Shown: positions 45,815 to 54,854, counted from the stretch's first letter. The stretch: 64,000 bases of DNA from Betaproteobacteria bacterium (GCA_947486575.1 CANKUB010000010.1:1-64000); one strand, 5' to 3'. Notes: a model not told the origin generated them from the sequence alone. Made by a program: numbers and translations.

Positions 45815-46426
45815 TTATGCCTGCCGTTCGCCGTGCAAAATTTCCACCAGTTTGGTGCCCTGCATTTCCATTTCCAGCAGCAAATTGTCTACCTGACTGC
45901 GGAAGTGCCGATAAAAAATCATGCTGGGAATCGCCACCACCAGCCCGAAGGCGGTGTTGTAGAGCGCAACCGAAATGCCGTGCGCCAGTTGCGTCGGATT
46001 GGCGTTACCCGTAGGCGATGAAGAACCGAAAATCTCGATCATGCCGATCACCGTGCCAAACAGACCCAGTAGTGGCGCAACGGCAGCAATGGTGCCCAGC
46101 GTGGTGAGAAAGCGCTCCAGATTGGCGGCTGCGGCGCGCCCCGATTCCTCAATCGACTCTTTGAGGATCACCGGCGAGGCCTTGATGTTCTTAATGCCTA
46201 CCGCGAGCACCTGGCCCAATGGCGAGCCGTCGGCTAGCTTGCCCAACGCAGCCAGGCTGGCACCGTTTTGGCGATATTCCTGCACCGCCTGCATCAGCAA
46301 GCCCTTGGGCATGACAGCGCTGGCGCGCAGCGACCACAAACGTTCAGCGATGATCGCCAGCGCGATGACCGAGGCGAAAATCAGCGGCCAGATCGGCCAG
46401 CCAGCGGCTTGGATAAGCGAGAACAC
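45815..46426 (-). CDS. exbB: MotA/TolQ/ExbB proton channel protein
   Basis: 203 residues, GTG start with AGGGAG upstream. Three membrane helices: WPLIFASVIALAIIAERLW, LGTIAAVAPLLGLFGTVIGMI and ISVALYNTAFGLVVAIPSMIFYRHF. The TxxAxAPLLGLLGTVxGM block is diagnostic. Pairs with the ExbD gene 4 bp downstream, and the five-gene run exbB-exbD-lpxK-Trm112-kdsB reads as one operon. Confidence 0.93.
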   Translation of the reverse strand: MFSLIQAAGWPIWPLIFASVIALAIIAERLWSLRASAVMPKGLLMQAVQEYRQNGASLAALGKLADGSPLGQVLAVGIKNIKASPVILKESIEESGRAAAANLERFLTTLGTIAAVAPLLGLFGTVIGMIEIFGSSSPTGNANPTQLAHGISVALYNTAFGLVVAIPSMIFYRHFRSQVDNLLLEMEMQGTKLVEILHGERQA

Positions 46427-46878
46427 TGGATAAACTCCCTTAAAAAATTTCGCTAACTGTATATTGCAACGGCGTTTTCAGCAAGCTGACTTGCTCATAA
46501 GGCGAATAGGTGCGAGCAGCGAAAGATTGCGGTGCTTTGCGCCTTCGCGGTAAAGGGTTTGCCTTTATTTAGCCGCGATTTCAGTAGCTTACCCACTTGT
46601 CCACAGAACCTGTGGATAAAGCTGTGTGCAGCCTGTGTGGAGCGGTGCTAAGTCGTGTTGCGGAAAAGAGAATTTGCTGTTGCTCGTGAAATACACGATT
46701 TATAAAGTCATTATAAAACAAATGGTTACGAAATTTATCCTAGTGCGCTAGATAAAAGCTTTTATACAACAGTTACTTACGGCGTCTTTGTGGATGAAGC
46801 CCTTCGGACACCTCAGAAAATCCTCGTGAAATCAAGGCTAAATCGCAAACTCGGCCCGCAGCAGTTTAAAATCGGCGC
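46427..46878. promoter_or_regulatory. Divergent region with clustered DnaA-box-like sites
   Basis: 452 bp between leftward exbB and rightward xseA, AT-rich in its right half. Holds TTGTCCACA (46598-46606), TGTGGATAA (46612-46620, a perfect R1-type box reversed) and TGTGGATGA (46789-46797), a 14-bp palindrome ATAAAAGCTTTTAT (46752-46765) and an AT-rich motif copy (46713-46731). No gene seen in it. Confidence 0.5.
46713..46731 (+). repeat. Dispersed AT-rich motif copy
   Basis: TATAAAACAAATGGTTACG in the exbB/xseA divergent region, 148 bp from the nearer ATG, so not at a start codon. Confidence 0.65.
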
Positions 46879-48246
46879 ATGACCTTATTTGAAGAGCGCG
46901 CCGTTGCCACAACCGGCGCAACCGTTATCTCCGTCAGCGAACTCAATCGCCTGGCGCGTGCGGCGATCGAACGCAATTTGCCGCTAACCTGGGTAACGGG
47001 CGAAATTTCCAATCTGCGCCGCTATGATTCGGGGCACTGGTATTTCACCCTGAAGGACGCCGCCGCGCAAGTCGATTGCGTGATGTTTCGCCAAAAAGCG
47101 CAGCACGTTGAGTGGGCGCCCGCCGACGGCATGAAAGTCGAAGTGCGCGCGCTGGCCACCGTCTATGAGGCGCGTGGCAAATATCAGCTCAATATCGAGG
47201 CCATGCGTCGTGCCGGGCTCGGCGCACTTTATGAAGCCTACGAGCGGCTCAAGGCCAAGCTCGAAGCCGAGGGCTTGTTCGCCGAAACACGCAAAAGGGA
47301 AATCCCCGAATTTCCCCGCGCGATTGGCGTGGTGACATCGCCGCAAGCCGCAGCGCTGCGCGACGTGCTGACGACATTGAAGCGCCGTATGCCAAGAATA
47401 CCCGTGGTGATTTATCCCGCACCCGTACAAGGCGAAGGCGCTGCGGCAAAAATCATGCAGGCGATTGCTACGGCGTCCACGCGCGCGGTGCATGACCAAT
47501 GCGACGTGCTGATCGTGTGCCGTGGCGGCGGCAGCATTGAAGACCTGTGGTCGTTCAACGAAGAAATCGTTGCCCGCGCGATTCACGCATGCGCAATACC
47601 CGTAGTCACCGGCATCGGCCACGAAACCGATTTCACCATCGCCGATTTTGTGGCGGACGCGCGCGCAGCCACACCCACAGCTGCGGCAGAAATGGTCAGC
47701 CCGGATCGCGAGGAACTGCGTGCGCAGATCACACAGTTACGCGGGCAACTCACGCGCGTAATGCGCCGCACGCTTGAAGATCACATGCAGAAGCTGGACT
47801 ATTTGCAGCGGCGCTTGCTGCATCCAGGGGAGCGTATTGCGGAGCGGCAGCGGCATTTGGCGCATTTGGCGAGCCGTTTCACCGGCGCGTACAACCATAC
47901 TTTTGCCGCGCGTGAATGGACGCTGCGTACGTCGATACAACGTCTAAATGCCGTGCGCCCTGATTTGCGCGGTCTGGAGCGCAGCACACTTGAAAGCGCA
48001 AGGCGATTGTCTGACGCCATGCAACGGTTTCTAGAGCGCGCGCAATCCCGCCTCGTGCGCGCCGAAGCACATACCGCGTCGCTGAATCCGCAGTTGATGC
48101 TTGAGCGCGGTTACAGTATTGCGGAGACAGTGAATGGCACTATTGTTCGTGATGCCGCGGCGCTGGCAATGGGAGAGGAAATTCGGGTGCAGTTTGCGCG
48201 GGGTTCTGTGCAGGTGGCGGTGAAGCGGGTGGTGGGTGACATGTAG
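46879..48246 (+). CDS. xseA: Exodeoxyribonuclease VII large subunit
   Basis: 455 residues. N-terminal OB-fold TVISVSELNRLARAAIERNLPLTWVTGEISNLRRYDSGHWYFTLKD, then the catalytic domain with PRAIGVVTSPQAAALRDVL, VQGEGAAAKI, DVLIVCRGGGSIEDLWSFNEE and HETDFTIADFVADARAATPTAAAE, and a long coiled-coil C-terminal half. Degrades single-stranded DNA with XseB, which is not encoded in the window. Divergent from exbB. Confidence 0.96.
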   Translation: MTLFEERAVATTGATVISVSELNRLARAAIERNLPLTWVTGEISNLRRYDSGHWYFTLKDAAAQVDCVMFRQKAQHVEWAPADGMKVEVRALATVYEARGKYQLNIEAMRRAGLGALYEAYERLKAKLEAEGLFAETRKREIPEFPRAIGVVTSPQAAALRDVLTTLKRRMPRIPVVIYPAPVQGEGAAAKIMQAIATASTRAVHDQCDVLIVCRGGGSIEDLWSFNEEIVARAIHACAIPVVTGIGHETDFTIADFVADARAATPTAAAEMVSPDREELRAQITQLRGQLTRVMRRTLEDHMQKLDYLQRRLLHPGERIAERQRHLAHLASRFTGAYNHTFAAREWTLRTSIQRLNAVRPDLRGLERSTLESARRLSDAMQRFLERAQSRLVRAEAHTASLNPQLMLERGYSIAETVNGTIVRDAAALAMGEEIRVQFARGSVQVAVKRVVGDM

Positions 48247-48325
48247 CAGGGTTCTCGTTCCTGCGCGCTCCGGATTGCCACTCAGTGGCACTGGGGTGGT
48301 TTTTATTGAATTCAATAAAAACACA

Positions 48326-49000
48326 TTAAAACAATGGGTTAGGGTGTTTTATGGGATGGCTGATGGCTGGGCGTAGCACAAACCCTACAATGTCATGAAC
48401 ATTGGCCGCAGTGATACTGGCGCTGTGAACCAGCCCGCTCGCACTATCAACACCGATGTGTACTTTCATACCGAAATACCACTGATTGCCTTTCTTGGTC
48501 TGGTGCATTTCGGGGTCGCGCGCCTTGTCTTCGTTCTTGGTCGAACTGGGTGCGGCAATAATGGTGGCGTCCACGATAGTGCCACCAGAGAGTTTCAACC
48601 CATTGGCCAGCAGCAACTCACCGACCTTGGCGAACAGCGCCAGTCTGATCTCGTGTTGCTCCAGCAGGTGACGGAAATTAAGCAGCGTGGTGGCGTCGGG
48701 CACCCGCTCGCGCCCAAGGTCAATGCGGCAGAAGTCGCGGAACACGGGCATATCGTAGAGTGCGTCCTCGCAGGCCTCGTCGGACAGATTGAACCAGTTG
48801 GCCAGCAAATACATGCGCAGCATCAACTCGATGCCTCTGGGTGGTCGCCCATTACCCGCCTTTGGGTAGTGCGGCTCTATCAACGCGCAGAACTCGGCCC
48901 ACGGCACTAGCGCCTCCATTCGCGCCAGAAATGCCGCCTTGCGGGTGGCCCTGCTGTGTCTTTCAAATCCCGTCGATCCTGCCAGTGTCATTTGTTTCAT
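48326..49000 (-). pseudogene. IS5-family transposase, truncated
   Basis: 224 residues starting MKQMTLAGSTGFERHSRATRKAAFL. The N-terminal and central parts are well kept: PHYPKAGNGRPPRGIELMLRMYLLANWFNLSDEACEDALYD, VPDATTLLNFRHLLEQH and the first DDE-associated IVDATIIAAPSSTKNEDKARDPEMHQTKKGNQWYFGMKVHIGVD. After HSASITAANVHD the reading frame runs into unrelated residues and stops, so the C-terminal third with the catalytic Glu is missing. Probably an inactive remnant; a degenerate AT-rich motif copy (48326-48343) lies at the break. Confidence 0.8.
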
Positions 49001-49137
49001 GTCTCTTCCCGTCGCATTCGAACACGTGTTCACAATAGCAACGTACAACAATCATTCGCGTTTACAGATGATTCGCGGACTTATTCAGTGTTTCCCTAAA
49101 TCAATCAGCTACCGCCAACACCCAGGCGAACGCCGTT

Positions 49138-50139
49138 CTAGTTCTGGCATTCAACAACAACGGTGCCCAGCTTCGCCTGAAACTCCACCGCCGAATGCGC
49201 CTCACCAGTACGCGCCAGCGGAAAAACCGACGAAATAGTATGTCGCAGCCCATCATCTTTCAACCACTGCACAATGTCGTTCTGCGCGCGTTTGCGTGCG
49301 GCATGTGGCGCGCCGTTCAGCAGGACGCCATGCACCGAGAGATTTTTGCGCATCAGTTCGGGAGCGGTGATGGTGGGTGTGGTGTTGCCTTTGGTGGCGT
49401 AATAGGCGATAGAGCCGTTGACGGCGATCAGCGCCAGCGTCGTGGCGAGGTTGCCGCCGAAATCGACATCCACCACATGCTGTACGCCAGCATTGGCGGT
49501 GAATTCCCGCACGCGTGCAACCACGTCTTCGTCGCGATAGTTGACGGTGAGATCAGCGCCCGCAGCCGTCGCGTGCGCGGCCTTTTCGGGTGAACTGACG
49601 GTGGCGATTACCCGCGCGCCGAAACGTTTGGCCCATTGCACGGCGTAGTGACCGACTGCGCCCGCACCGCCGGTAACGAGCACAGTTTTGCCTTGAAGAT
49701 CGCCACCCGTGTTGGCAAATAAGGTGACACAGCGGTGCGCGGTCATGCAGGGGATGCCCAGGCAAGCGCCTTCATCGAAGCAGGTGTTGTCCGGCAATTC
49801 GGACACGAGGTCAACATTCAAAGCGATGTATTCCGCAGCCGTGCCCAGCAGCCGTCCACCACGCTGGCCGTTGTAGAGCCACACGCGGCGGTTGAGCCAC
49901 GCGGCATCGACACCTGCACCGACTTCATCAACGATGCCTGCGCCATCACTGTTAGGGATGATCAGCGGGCCTTCCATCGCGTAAGTGCGGCCTACGGTGC
50001 GGTTGCTATCGGCGGGGTTTACCGAAGAAGCATGCAAGCGCACGCGCACTTCATCTGCGCCTGCATGCGGCGTGCGTTGCTCGCCGAATTGAATGACTTC
50101 AGTCGGTTTGCCTTGACGGGTGTACCAGGCGGCTTTCAT
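49138..50139 (-). CDS. Zinc-free quinone oxidoreductase / MDR-family alcohol dehydrogenase
   Basis: 333 residues. MDR fold without the structural zinc Cys quartet: N-terminal GroES-like domain (VRVRLHASSVNPADSNRTVGRTY), NADP site KTVLVTGGAGAVGHYAVQWAKRFGARVIATVSS. Most similar in layout to NADPH:quinone reductase (QOR). Followed leftward by the IS5 remnant. Its leader contains an AT-rich motif copy at 50163-50180. Confidence 0.85.
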   Translation of the reverse strand: MKAAWYTRQGKPTEVIQFGEQRTPHAGADEVRVRLHASSVNPADSNRTVGRTYAMEGPLIIPNSDGAGIVDEVGAGVDAAWLNRRVWLYNGQRGGRLLGTAAEYIALNVDLVSELPDNTCFDEGACLGIPCMTAHRCVTLFANTGGDLQGKTVLVTGGAGAVGHYAVQWAKRFGARVIATVSSPEKAAHATAAGADLTVNYRDEDVVARVREFTANAGVQHVVDVDFGGNLATTLALIAVNGSIAYYATKGNTTPTITAPELMRKNLSVHGVLLNGAPHAARKRAQNDIVQWLKDDGLRHTISSVFPLARTGEAHSAVEFQAKLGTVVVECQN

Positions 50140-50162
50140 TTTGAGTATTTATAATTTTTGTT

Positions 50163-50180
50163 AATAAACAAATAGTTAGG
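50163..50180 (+). repeat. Dispersed AT-rich motif copy upstream of the quinone reductase
   Basis: AATAAACAAATAGTTAGG; 24 bp before the minus-strand ATG at 50139. Confidence 0.65.
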
Positions 50181-50235
50181 CTATTTATGGAGACAGTGAC
50201 TATCTTGTGGAACATCTGGTACGAATTAAGAAACG

Positions 50236-51237
50236 TTACTCCGGCTTGATACCCGCCGCGCGTATCAGATTGCCCCAGCGTGGCAAATCAGCGCGGATGC
50301 GCTCTGCGAATTGCTCGGGCGTATTGAGTACAGGTTCCATGCCCTGACTGGACAGTCGCTGCGCGACTTCTTTGTCACCGATCGTTTTGACCAATGTTGT
50401 GTGCAGGCGCGCGATGATGTCACGTGGTGTTGCCGCAGGCGCCACAATGCCGAACCATGAATCCGCTTCGAAGCCCGGCACGCCCGATTCAGCCACGGTG
50501 GGCAATTCGGGCAATTGCGAGGCGCGCCTGCTGGAACCCACCGCCAGCGCGCGAATTCGTCCGGCCCGTACATGCGGCAGCGAGGTGAGTACGGGGTCAT
50601 ACATCAACGCGGTTTCGCCACCCAGCAGGCTGATCATGGCCGGGGCGACGCCCTTGTAGGGGATGTGCAGGAGATTCACGTGGGTCATGCTCTTGAGCAT
50701 TTCAATGCCGAGATGTGATACCGAGCCAGGGCCAGCGGTGCCAAACGTGAGCGTGCCCGGGTTGGCTCTGGCCAGCGCAATCAGTTCTTTTACAGTTCGT
50801 GCGGGTAGCGATGGGTGAACGTCGATCACGAAAGGGCTAGCCGCGATGATCGTAACCGGTGAAAAATCCTTCACGGAGTCGTAGCCAATCCTGGCATAAA
50901 GATGCGGTACCACGCATAGCGTGGCCATGCTGCCGAGCGCGAGCGTGTAGCCATCAGGGGGAGATTTGGCAACGTACTCCGTGCCGATACTGCCGCTGGC
51001 GCCAGTACGTTGTTCGACCACGACCGGTTGGCCAAACGCTTCGCTCAGCTTTTGCGCTGCAATGCGTGCGTTGAAATCTACAGCCGCACCCGGCGCGGAG
51101 CCTGCAATGATGCGCACCGTTTTCACAGGATAGGCGGACGAGCGCTCTTGCGCACAGACGGGCACTGCTACCATCGCAAAGGTCGCCCAGGCGCTCACGC
51201 GTACGGTGATGGCAGCAGGTGCTTTTAAATATTTCAT
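50236..51237 (-). CDS. Bug family (TctC-like) periplasmic receptor 3
   Basis: 333 residues from MKYLKAP. Signal peptide to VCAQ, then YPVKTVRIIAGSAPGAAVDFNARIAAQKL, VVVEQRTGASGSIGTEYVAKSPPDGYTL, LLHIPYKGVAPAMISLLGGE and VPGFEADSWFGIVAPAATP. Its ATG is immediately preceded by a motif relative (AACCCATTGTTTATT). Placed between the MmgE/PrpD gene (13 bp upstream) and the quinone reductase, so probably feeds a catabolic route with MmgE/PrpD. Confidence 0.9.
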   Translation of the reverse strand: MKYLKAPAAITVRVSAWATFAMVAVPVCAQERSSAYPVKTVRIIAGSAPGAAVDFNARIAAQKLSEAFGQPVVVEQRTGASGSIGTEYVAKSPPDGYTLALGSMATLCVVPHLYARIGYDSVKDFSPVTIIAASPFVIDVHPSLPARTVKELIALARANPGTLTFGTAGPGSVSHLGIEMLKSMTHVNLLHIPYKGVAPAMISLLGGETALMYDPVLTSLPHVRAGRIRALAVGSSRRASQLPELPTVAESGVPGFEADSWFGIVAPAATPRDIIARLHTTLVKTIGDKEVAQRLSSQGMEPVLNTPEQFAERIRADLPRWGNLIRAAGIKPE

Positions 51238-51255
51238 AATAAACAATGGGTTATA
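51238..51255 (+). repeat. Degenerate AT-rich motif copy linking two genes
   Basis: AATAAACAATGGGTTATA. Its complement supplies the TAA stop of the MmgE/PrpD gene and ends one base before the next ATG. Confidence 0.45.
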
Positions 51256-52609
51256 TTGCCATCTCGGAGGCGCTCAGTATTTTGCAGAATGCGCCGACAT
51301 TCGCGCATTGTTCGATGGCCCAGGATTGCGCCATGATTTTTTCTGCGGTGTTCGGCGCGTATACCGTTTGCAACTGATTAAGTATTTTGTCGCTCACGTC
51401 CTGATCATTGAGCGGGCGATTCACACTGCCCCTGCAATGCAAGACGCTGTTGGTGAAGCTGCTGCCGTCCGTGAGCTTGACGCGTATATGTGCAGCTTCT
51501 CGCCCGACGGCATCGTCGTTGATGAAGGTGACCTTTTGCCGCAATGCGGCCACGGCGGGATCACGTACAACCGCATCGGTCACCTCGGCGATGCCCGCCG
51601 TTTTGTGCATCAGCGCAATGGCGGCCCAGTGCTGCATGCTGACCAGCGCCTGCCCGCGGTCGCGCGGGTGCATCAGATCGGTGAGTTTGGCTGCGAGCGG
51701 ATTCAGGCGCATCTCAATTTGTGAGATGTTCTCGGCGTTGAAGCCGGGTTCCTTAACGATTTCCAGGCAGGCATCGATGATGGGATGAATGACTACGCCT
51801 GAGGGATAGGGCTTGTAAGCCAACGTGCCGATTTCGAATACATCCCCCAACCTCTCGATAGCGGCCTCTAGATTGGGATGGTGCGCAAACGACACGGCGT
51901 AGCCTTTGGGCCCTTCGATCATGTCGTCTGAGCATTCAAAGCCTTGTGCGGCCAGCAGTGCCGCCGTCAAACCGCAGCGCGCAGCATGGCCGGGTGTGAA
52001 GTGGCTGCTCATGGTGGATTGAGCCTGGCGGATACCGCTGGATTGATTGCACGCAATGCCGATGGCGGTGGCCATGCGGGCTTCGTCGAACGCCAACGCC
52101 TTGCCAGCAGCGACGGCCGCGCCGATAACACCCACCAGCCCCTGCACGGAAAGCCCGACCGCGCTTTCGGCCGGTGGCGTGCACAGGATATTGCCGACGC
52201 GGCACTGGATTTCCACGCCCAGTATCAGGGCATGCAACAGACTCTTGCCAGACATCGGTTGGCGTTCGGCGAGCGCCAGCAACGCCGCAGCCACCGGGCT
52301 GGTGGGGTGCGCCACCGTTTTGAAGTGTGTGTCATTAAAGGCCAGTGCAGCGGAACTCATCGAGTTGATGAAGGCCGCATTCAGCGCATCAAGCCGTTCA
52401 CTGCGCCCTATGATGGTGGCCGCGCTGGCGCCGTTAAACTCAGCCAGAAAGCGCAGCATGATTTCAATATCTGGCTCGCGTGAGCCGCCTGCCGCACAAC
52501 CGATGTAATTGACGAATGCGCGCAGGCCTTCGTGACGCACTGCGTCAGGCAGCATTTCGTATTGTGATGCGCAGATATAGCGCGAGAGTATCCGGGTAAT
52601 ATCTTTCAT
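51251..52609 (-). CDS. MmgE/PrpD family protein
   Basis: 452 residues from ATG 52609 (GAAGAG eight bases upstream); a GTG three codons earlier is possible. Family features: LRAFVNYIGCAAGGSREPDIEIMLRFL, ALAFNDTHFKTVAHPTSPVAAALLALAE, HALILGVEIQCRVGN, STMSSHFTPGHAARCGLTAALLAAQGFE and YPSGVVIHPIIDACLE. The family includes 2-methylcitrate dehydratase and related dehydratases/isomerases. No prpB/prpC neighbour, so a different hydroxy-acid is likely. Leftward, contiguous with a Bug receptor. Confidence 0.87.
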   Translation of the reverse strand: MKDITRILSRYICASQYEMLPDAVRHEGLRAFVNYIGCAAGGSREPDIEIMLRFLAEFNGASAATIIGRSERLDALNAAFINSMSSAALAFNDTHFKTVAHPTSPVAAALLALAERQPMSGKSLLHALILGVEIQCRVGNILCTPPAESAVGLSVQGLVGVIGAAVAAGKALAFDEARMATAIGIACNQSSGIRQAQSTMSSHFTPGHAARCGLTAALLAAQGFECSDDMIEGPKGYAVSFAHHPNLEAAIERLGDVFEIGTLAYKPYPSGVVIHPIIDACLEIVKEPGFNAENISQIEMRLNPLAAKLTDLMHPRDRGQALVSMQHWAAIALMHKTAGIAEVTDAVVRDPAVAALRQKVTFINDDAVGREAAHIRVKLTDGSSFTNSVLHCRGSVNRPLNDQDVSDKILNQLQTVYAPNTAEKIMAQSWAIEQCANVGAFCKILSASEMAI

Positions 52610-53004
52610 TTGATGCACTCTTCAAAGTCTGAGCAAAAGATAGCACGAACCACGGAGCAGAATATAATACGGCTATATCACGATTTGGTTCCGCAATGCG
52701 AAGGCGCAGGCGAATTGTGCGAATGGTATTGGCAGTCTTGCGGAAAAGGATCGGCCCGCTCAACCGGGTAAGCGCAAAACGCGCAGCGAAATCGCGTGTC
52801 ATAAAGATGATGCATCACGAACTACACAAGGGAGCGGATCACCGCCACATCCCCAACGGCAACCCCCGGTAACAAATAAGTTCATCCGCGCCAAAAGTTT
52901 AGGTGAAGTTACTCGCAGGATAGGCAACATGTGGGCGTTTAGGATTGACGGCAGCGCCAGGATTCGGGACACTCAGGAACCTATTTCGTAACTCAAAAGT
53001 TATC
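52610..53004. other. Divergent intergenic region
   Basis: About 395 bp between the MmgE/PrpD gene and the acyl-CoA dehydrogenase-like gene. Contains a TATAAT (52663-52668) without a clear -35, and an inverted repeat TAACT-CAAA-AGTTA (52989-53002) two bp before the ATG at 53005, which could hide the initiation region. No gene recognised. Confidence 0.4.
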
Positions 53005-54171
53005 ATGGACACGACAGAAAAAGAATCACCGCTGGCAGTTGCCCGCAGAATAGCGCCTCTTATCAGGGCGAGCGCTAACGAAATAGAGGCAAATCGGCAA
53101 TTGCCACGGCCCGTGTTCGAGGCGCTTGCCGATGGCGGCATATTTCTCATGGCGGTGCCGCGCGCTCTCGGTGGTCGCGAAGTCACGATGCCGGAATACG
53201 TACAAGTCATGGAGGAACTTGCGCAAGCGGACGCCAGTACCGCCTGGGCGGTGAATCAGGGCACCATCTACGGTACCTACGCCGCACGCATGAAGCCCGA
53301 GGTGGCACGAGAAATCTGGATTGATACACCGCGCAGCGTGGTGTCGAACTCCCCAGCGCCGACCGGGAAGGCCATACCGGTACCGGGTGGCTATCGCATT
53401 TCTGCCGAGCAGGGATTCAGTACCGGGTGCATGCACGCCTCGTGGATCGCCGCGCATGCGCAGGTATATGAAAATGGCGAGCCCAAGCTGAAGGATGGTA
53501 AACCGGAAGGGATGTATTGCCTGATACCCAAGGCGCAGGTAAAAATTGTCGATACCTGGAATACGAGCGGCATGCGCGGTACCGGTACAAATCACTTCAA
53601 GATAAAAGATGTTTTCGTGCCGGCGGAGCGCACAGTGCTATCGGCAGCGCAATCACTGGATTCGGGCGGGCCGCTTTACAAGATTCCGCGTACGCTGGCC
53701 TTCGCCTGCGGCGATGCTACGGTAGCACTCGGTGTGGCGCGCAGTTGTCTCAATGCATTCTATGAACTGGCCGGAGCAAAAATCCCGCGCGGCACGCCGC
53801 GCTTGCTGCGCGATCAATCTTTGATTCAGTTGAAGGTGGGGCAGGCGGAGGCGACACTGCGTGCCGGCCGCGCGTACCTGATGAATTCTGTCGATGAACT
53901 GTGGGCAGACGCGGTGACCGATGGACCGATTGCGCTGGAGCGGCGTGTGGCGATACGCTTATCCACCACGCACGCCATCAGATTGGCGGCTCAGGTTGTG
54001 GATAGCCTTTACGAGGCTGCTGGCGTCACCGCAGTTTTCAAAAGCCATGTCATGCAACGCTATTTTCAGGATATTCACGTCATTACACAGCATGTTCAGG
54101 CCAGTTCGTCGCACTATGAAGTGGTGGGACGGCACTGGATGGGACTCTCGATCGAGGATTCCCGAATTTAG
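53005..54171 (+). CDS. Acyl-CoA dehydrogenase-like flavoprotein (HsaA/DszC type)
   Basis: 388 residues from MDTTEKESPL. Acyl-CoA dehydrogenase fold: LPRPVFEALADGGIFLMAVPRALGGREVTMPEYVQVMEELAQADASTAW, SNSPAPTGKAIPVPGGYRISAEQGFSTGCMHASWIAAHAQ, TWNTSGMRGTGTNHFKIKDVFVPAERT, and C-terminal helices with AIRLAAQVVDSLYEAAGVTAVFKSHVMQRYFQDIHVITQHVQAS. The layout is that of group D flavin monooxygenases rather than fatty-acid dehydrogenases. An IS200-like element begins at its stop codon. Confidence 0.85.
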   Translation: MDTTEKESPLAVARRIAPLIRASANEIEANRQLPRPVFEALADGGIFLMAVPRALGGREVTMPEYVQVMEELAQADASTAWAVNQGTIYGTYAARMKPEVAREIWIDTPRSVVSNSPAPTGKAIPVPGGYRISAEQGFSTGCMHASWIAAHAQVYENGEPKLKDGKPEGMYCLIPKAQVKIVDTWNTSGMRGTGTNHFKIKDVFVPAERTVLSAAQSLDSGGPLYKIPRTLAFACGDATVALGVARSCLNAFYELAGAKIPRGTPRLLRDQSLIQLKVGQAEATLRAGRAYLMNSVDELWADAVTDGPIALERRVAIRLSTTHAIRLAAQVVDSLYEAAGVTAVFKSHVMQRYFQDIHVITQHVQASSSHYEVVGRHWMGLSIEDSRI

Positions 54172-54262
54172 TGACAACTTGAAAACCCGCGTCCTAGGGA
54201 CGCGGTCATCGCCTAACTGGCTTTGCCTGTTAGAGCGAGCTGCCCATGCAAGTACCTTTCGA

Positions 54263-54282
54263 AGTGTTGTCCCCACAACACT
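54263..54282 (+). promoter_or_regulatory. Stem-loop in the tnpA leader
   Basis: Eight-bp stem with CCCC loop, ending 18 bp before the tnpA ATG and next to AAAGGAAA. In IS200 relatives, leader hairpins hold back tnpA expression; the same role is inferred here. Confidence 0.5.
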
Positions 54283-54299
54283 ACTGAAAGGAAACGAGC

Positions 54300-54764
54300 A
54301 TGAGCAGATGTACAAGAGCATCGCATGTTATATGGCATTGTCAATACCACTTGGTATGGGTTCCGAAGTATCGGTTTCGGATGTTACACGGGCCGGTAGG
54401 AAAAGAGGTGCAAAGGTGCGTGATGGTATTTTGTCAGCGACTGGGCTGCGAAATAGTGGAACTGAACGTTCAGCCAGATCATGAGCACTTACTGGTGAAG
54501 GTGCCGCCGAAGCTATCGATCTCGGCGGTGATGGGCGTCCTGAAAGGACGTACTGCGATCCGGTTGTTTACGCAGTTTCCGAGTCTGTGCAAGAAGCCGT
54601 ATTGGGGGAATCATTTTTGGGGCAAAGGTTACTGCGTGGATACGGTAGGACTGAACAGCGATATGATCCAAAAATACGTAAGGTTCCAAGAAAAAGAAGA
54701 GCAGCGTCAGGAGCAACTGCATCTGGAACCATGGACCAGCGGACCTTCTTGGAAGGGCCACTAG
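54300..54764 (+). CDS. tnpA: IS200/IS605-family transposase TnpA
   Basis: 154 residues, full length for IS200 TnpA. Y1 HUH transposase: SHVIWHCQYHLVWVPKYRFRML start, HUH motif in VQPDHEHLLVKVPP, catalytic Tyr in MIQKYVRFQEKEEQ. Uses single-stranded DNA, with the end hairpins seen on both sides. No tnpB accompanies it. Only copy in the window; appears intact. Confidence 0.92.
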   Translation: MSRCTRASHVIWHCQYHLVWVPKYRFRMLHGPVGKEVQRCVMVFCQRLGCEIVELNVQPDHEHLLVKVPPKLSISAVMGVLKGRTAIRLFTQFPSLCKKPYWGNHFWGKGYCVDTVGLNSDMIQKYVRFQEKEEQRQEQLHLEPWTSGPSWKGH

Positions 54765-54854
54765 GTGTGCCCCCCATATGGGGGGCATAAGGCAAAACCG
54801 CGTTCTACGAACGCGGTTTGTTTACGTTTAGCGTATTGCATTTCGTGCGCACGA

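Larger units (their letters stand above)
54172..54830 (+). mobile_element. IS200-like element
   Basis: A single-gene IS200/IS605-type element. Left end hairpin CCGCGTCC-TAG-GGACGCGG (54187-54205); leader hairpin AGTGTTGT-CCCC-ACAACACT (54263-54282); tnpA; right end hairpin AAACCGCGTTC-TAC-GAACGCGGTTT (54795-54819). The end hairpins have similar stem sequences, as expected for TnpA recognition. Exact cleavage sites cannot be placed; no target duplication is expected in this family. Lies immediately after the acyl-CoA dehydrogenase-like gene. Confidence 0.8.

Noticed and set aside
46598-46797. Replication origin
   Set aside because: Only three box-like sites and no dnaA, gidA or parAB nearby; kept as a weaker finding.
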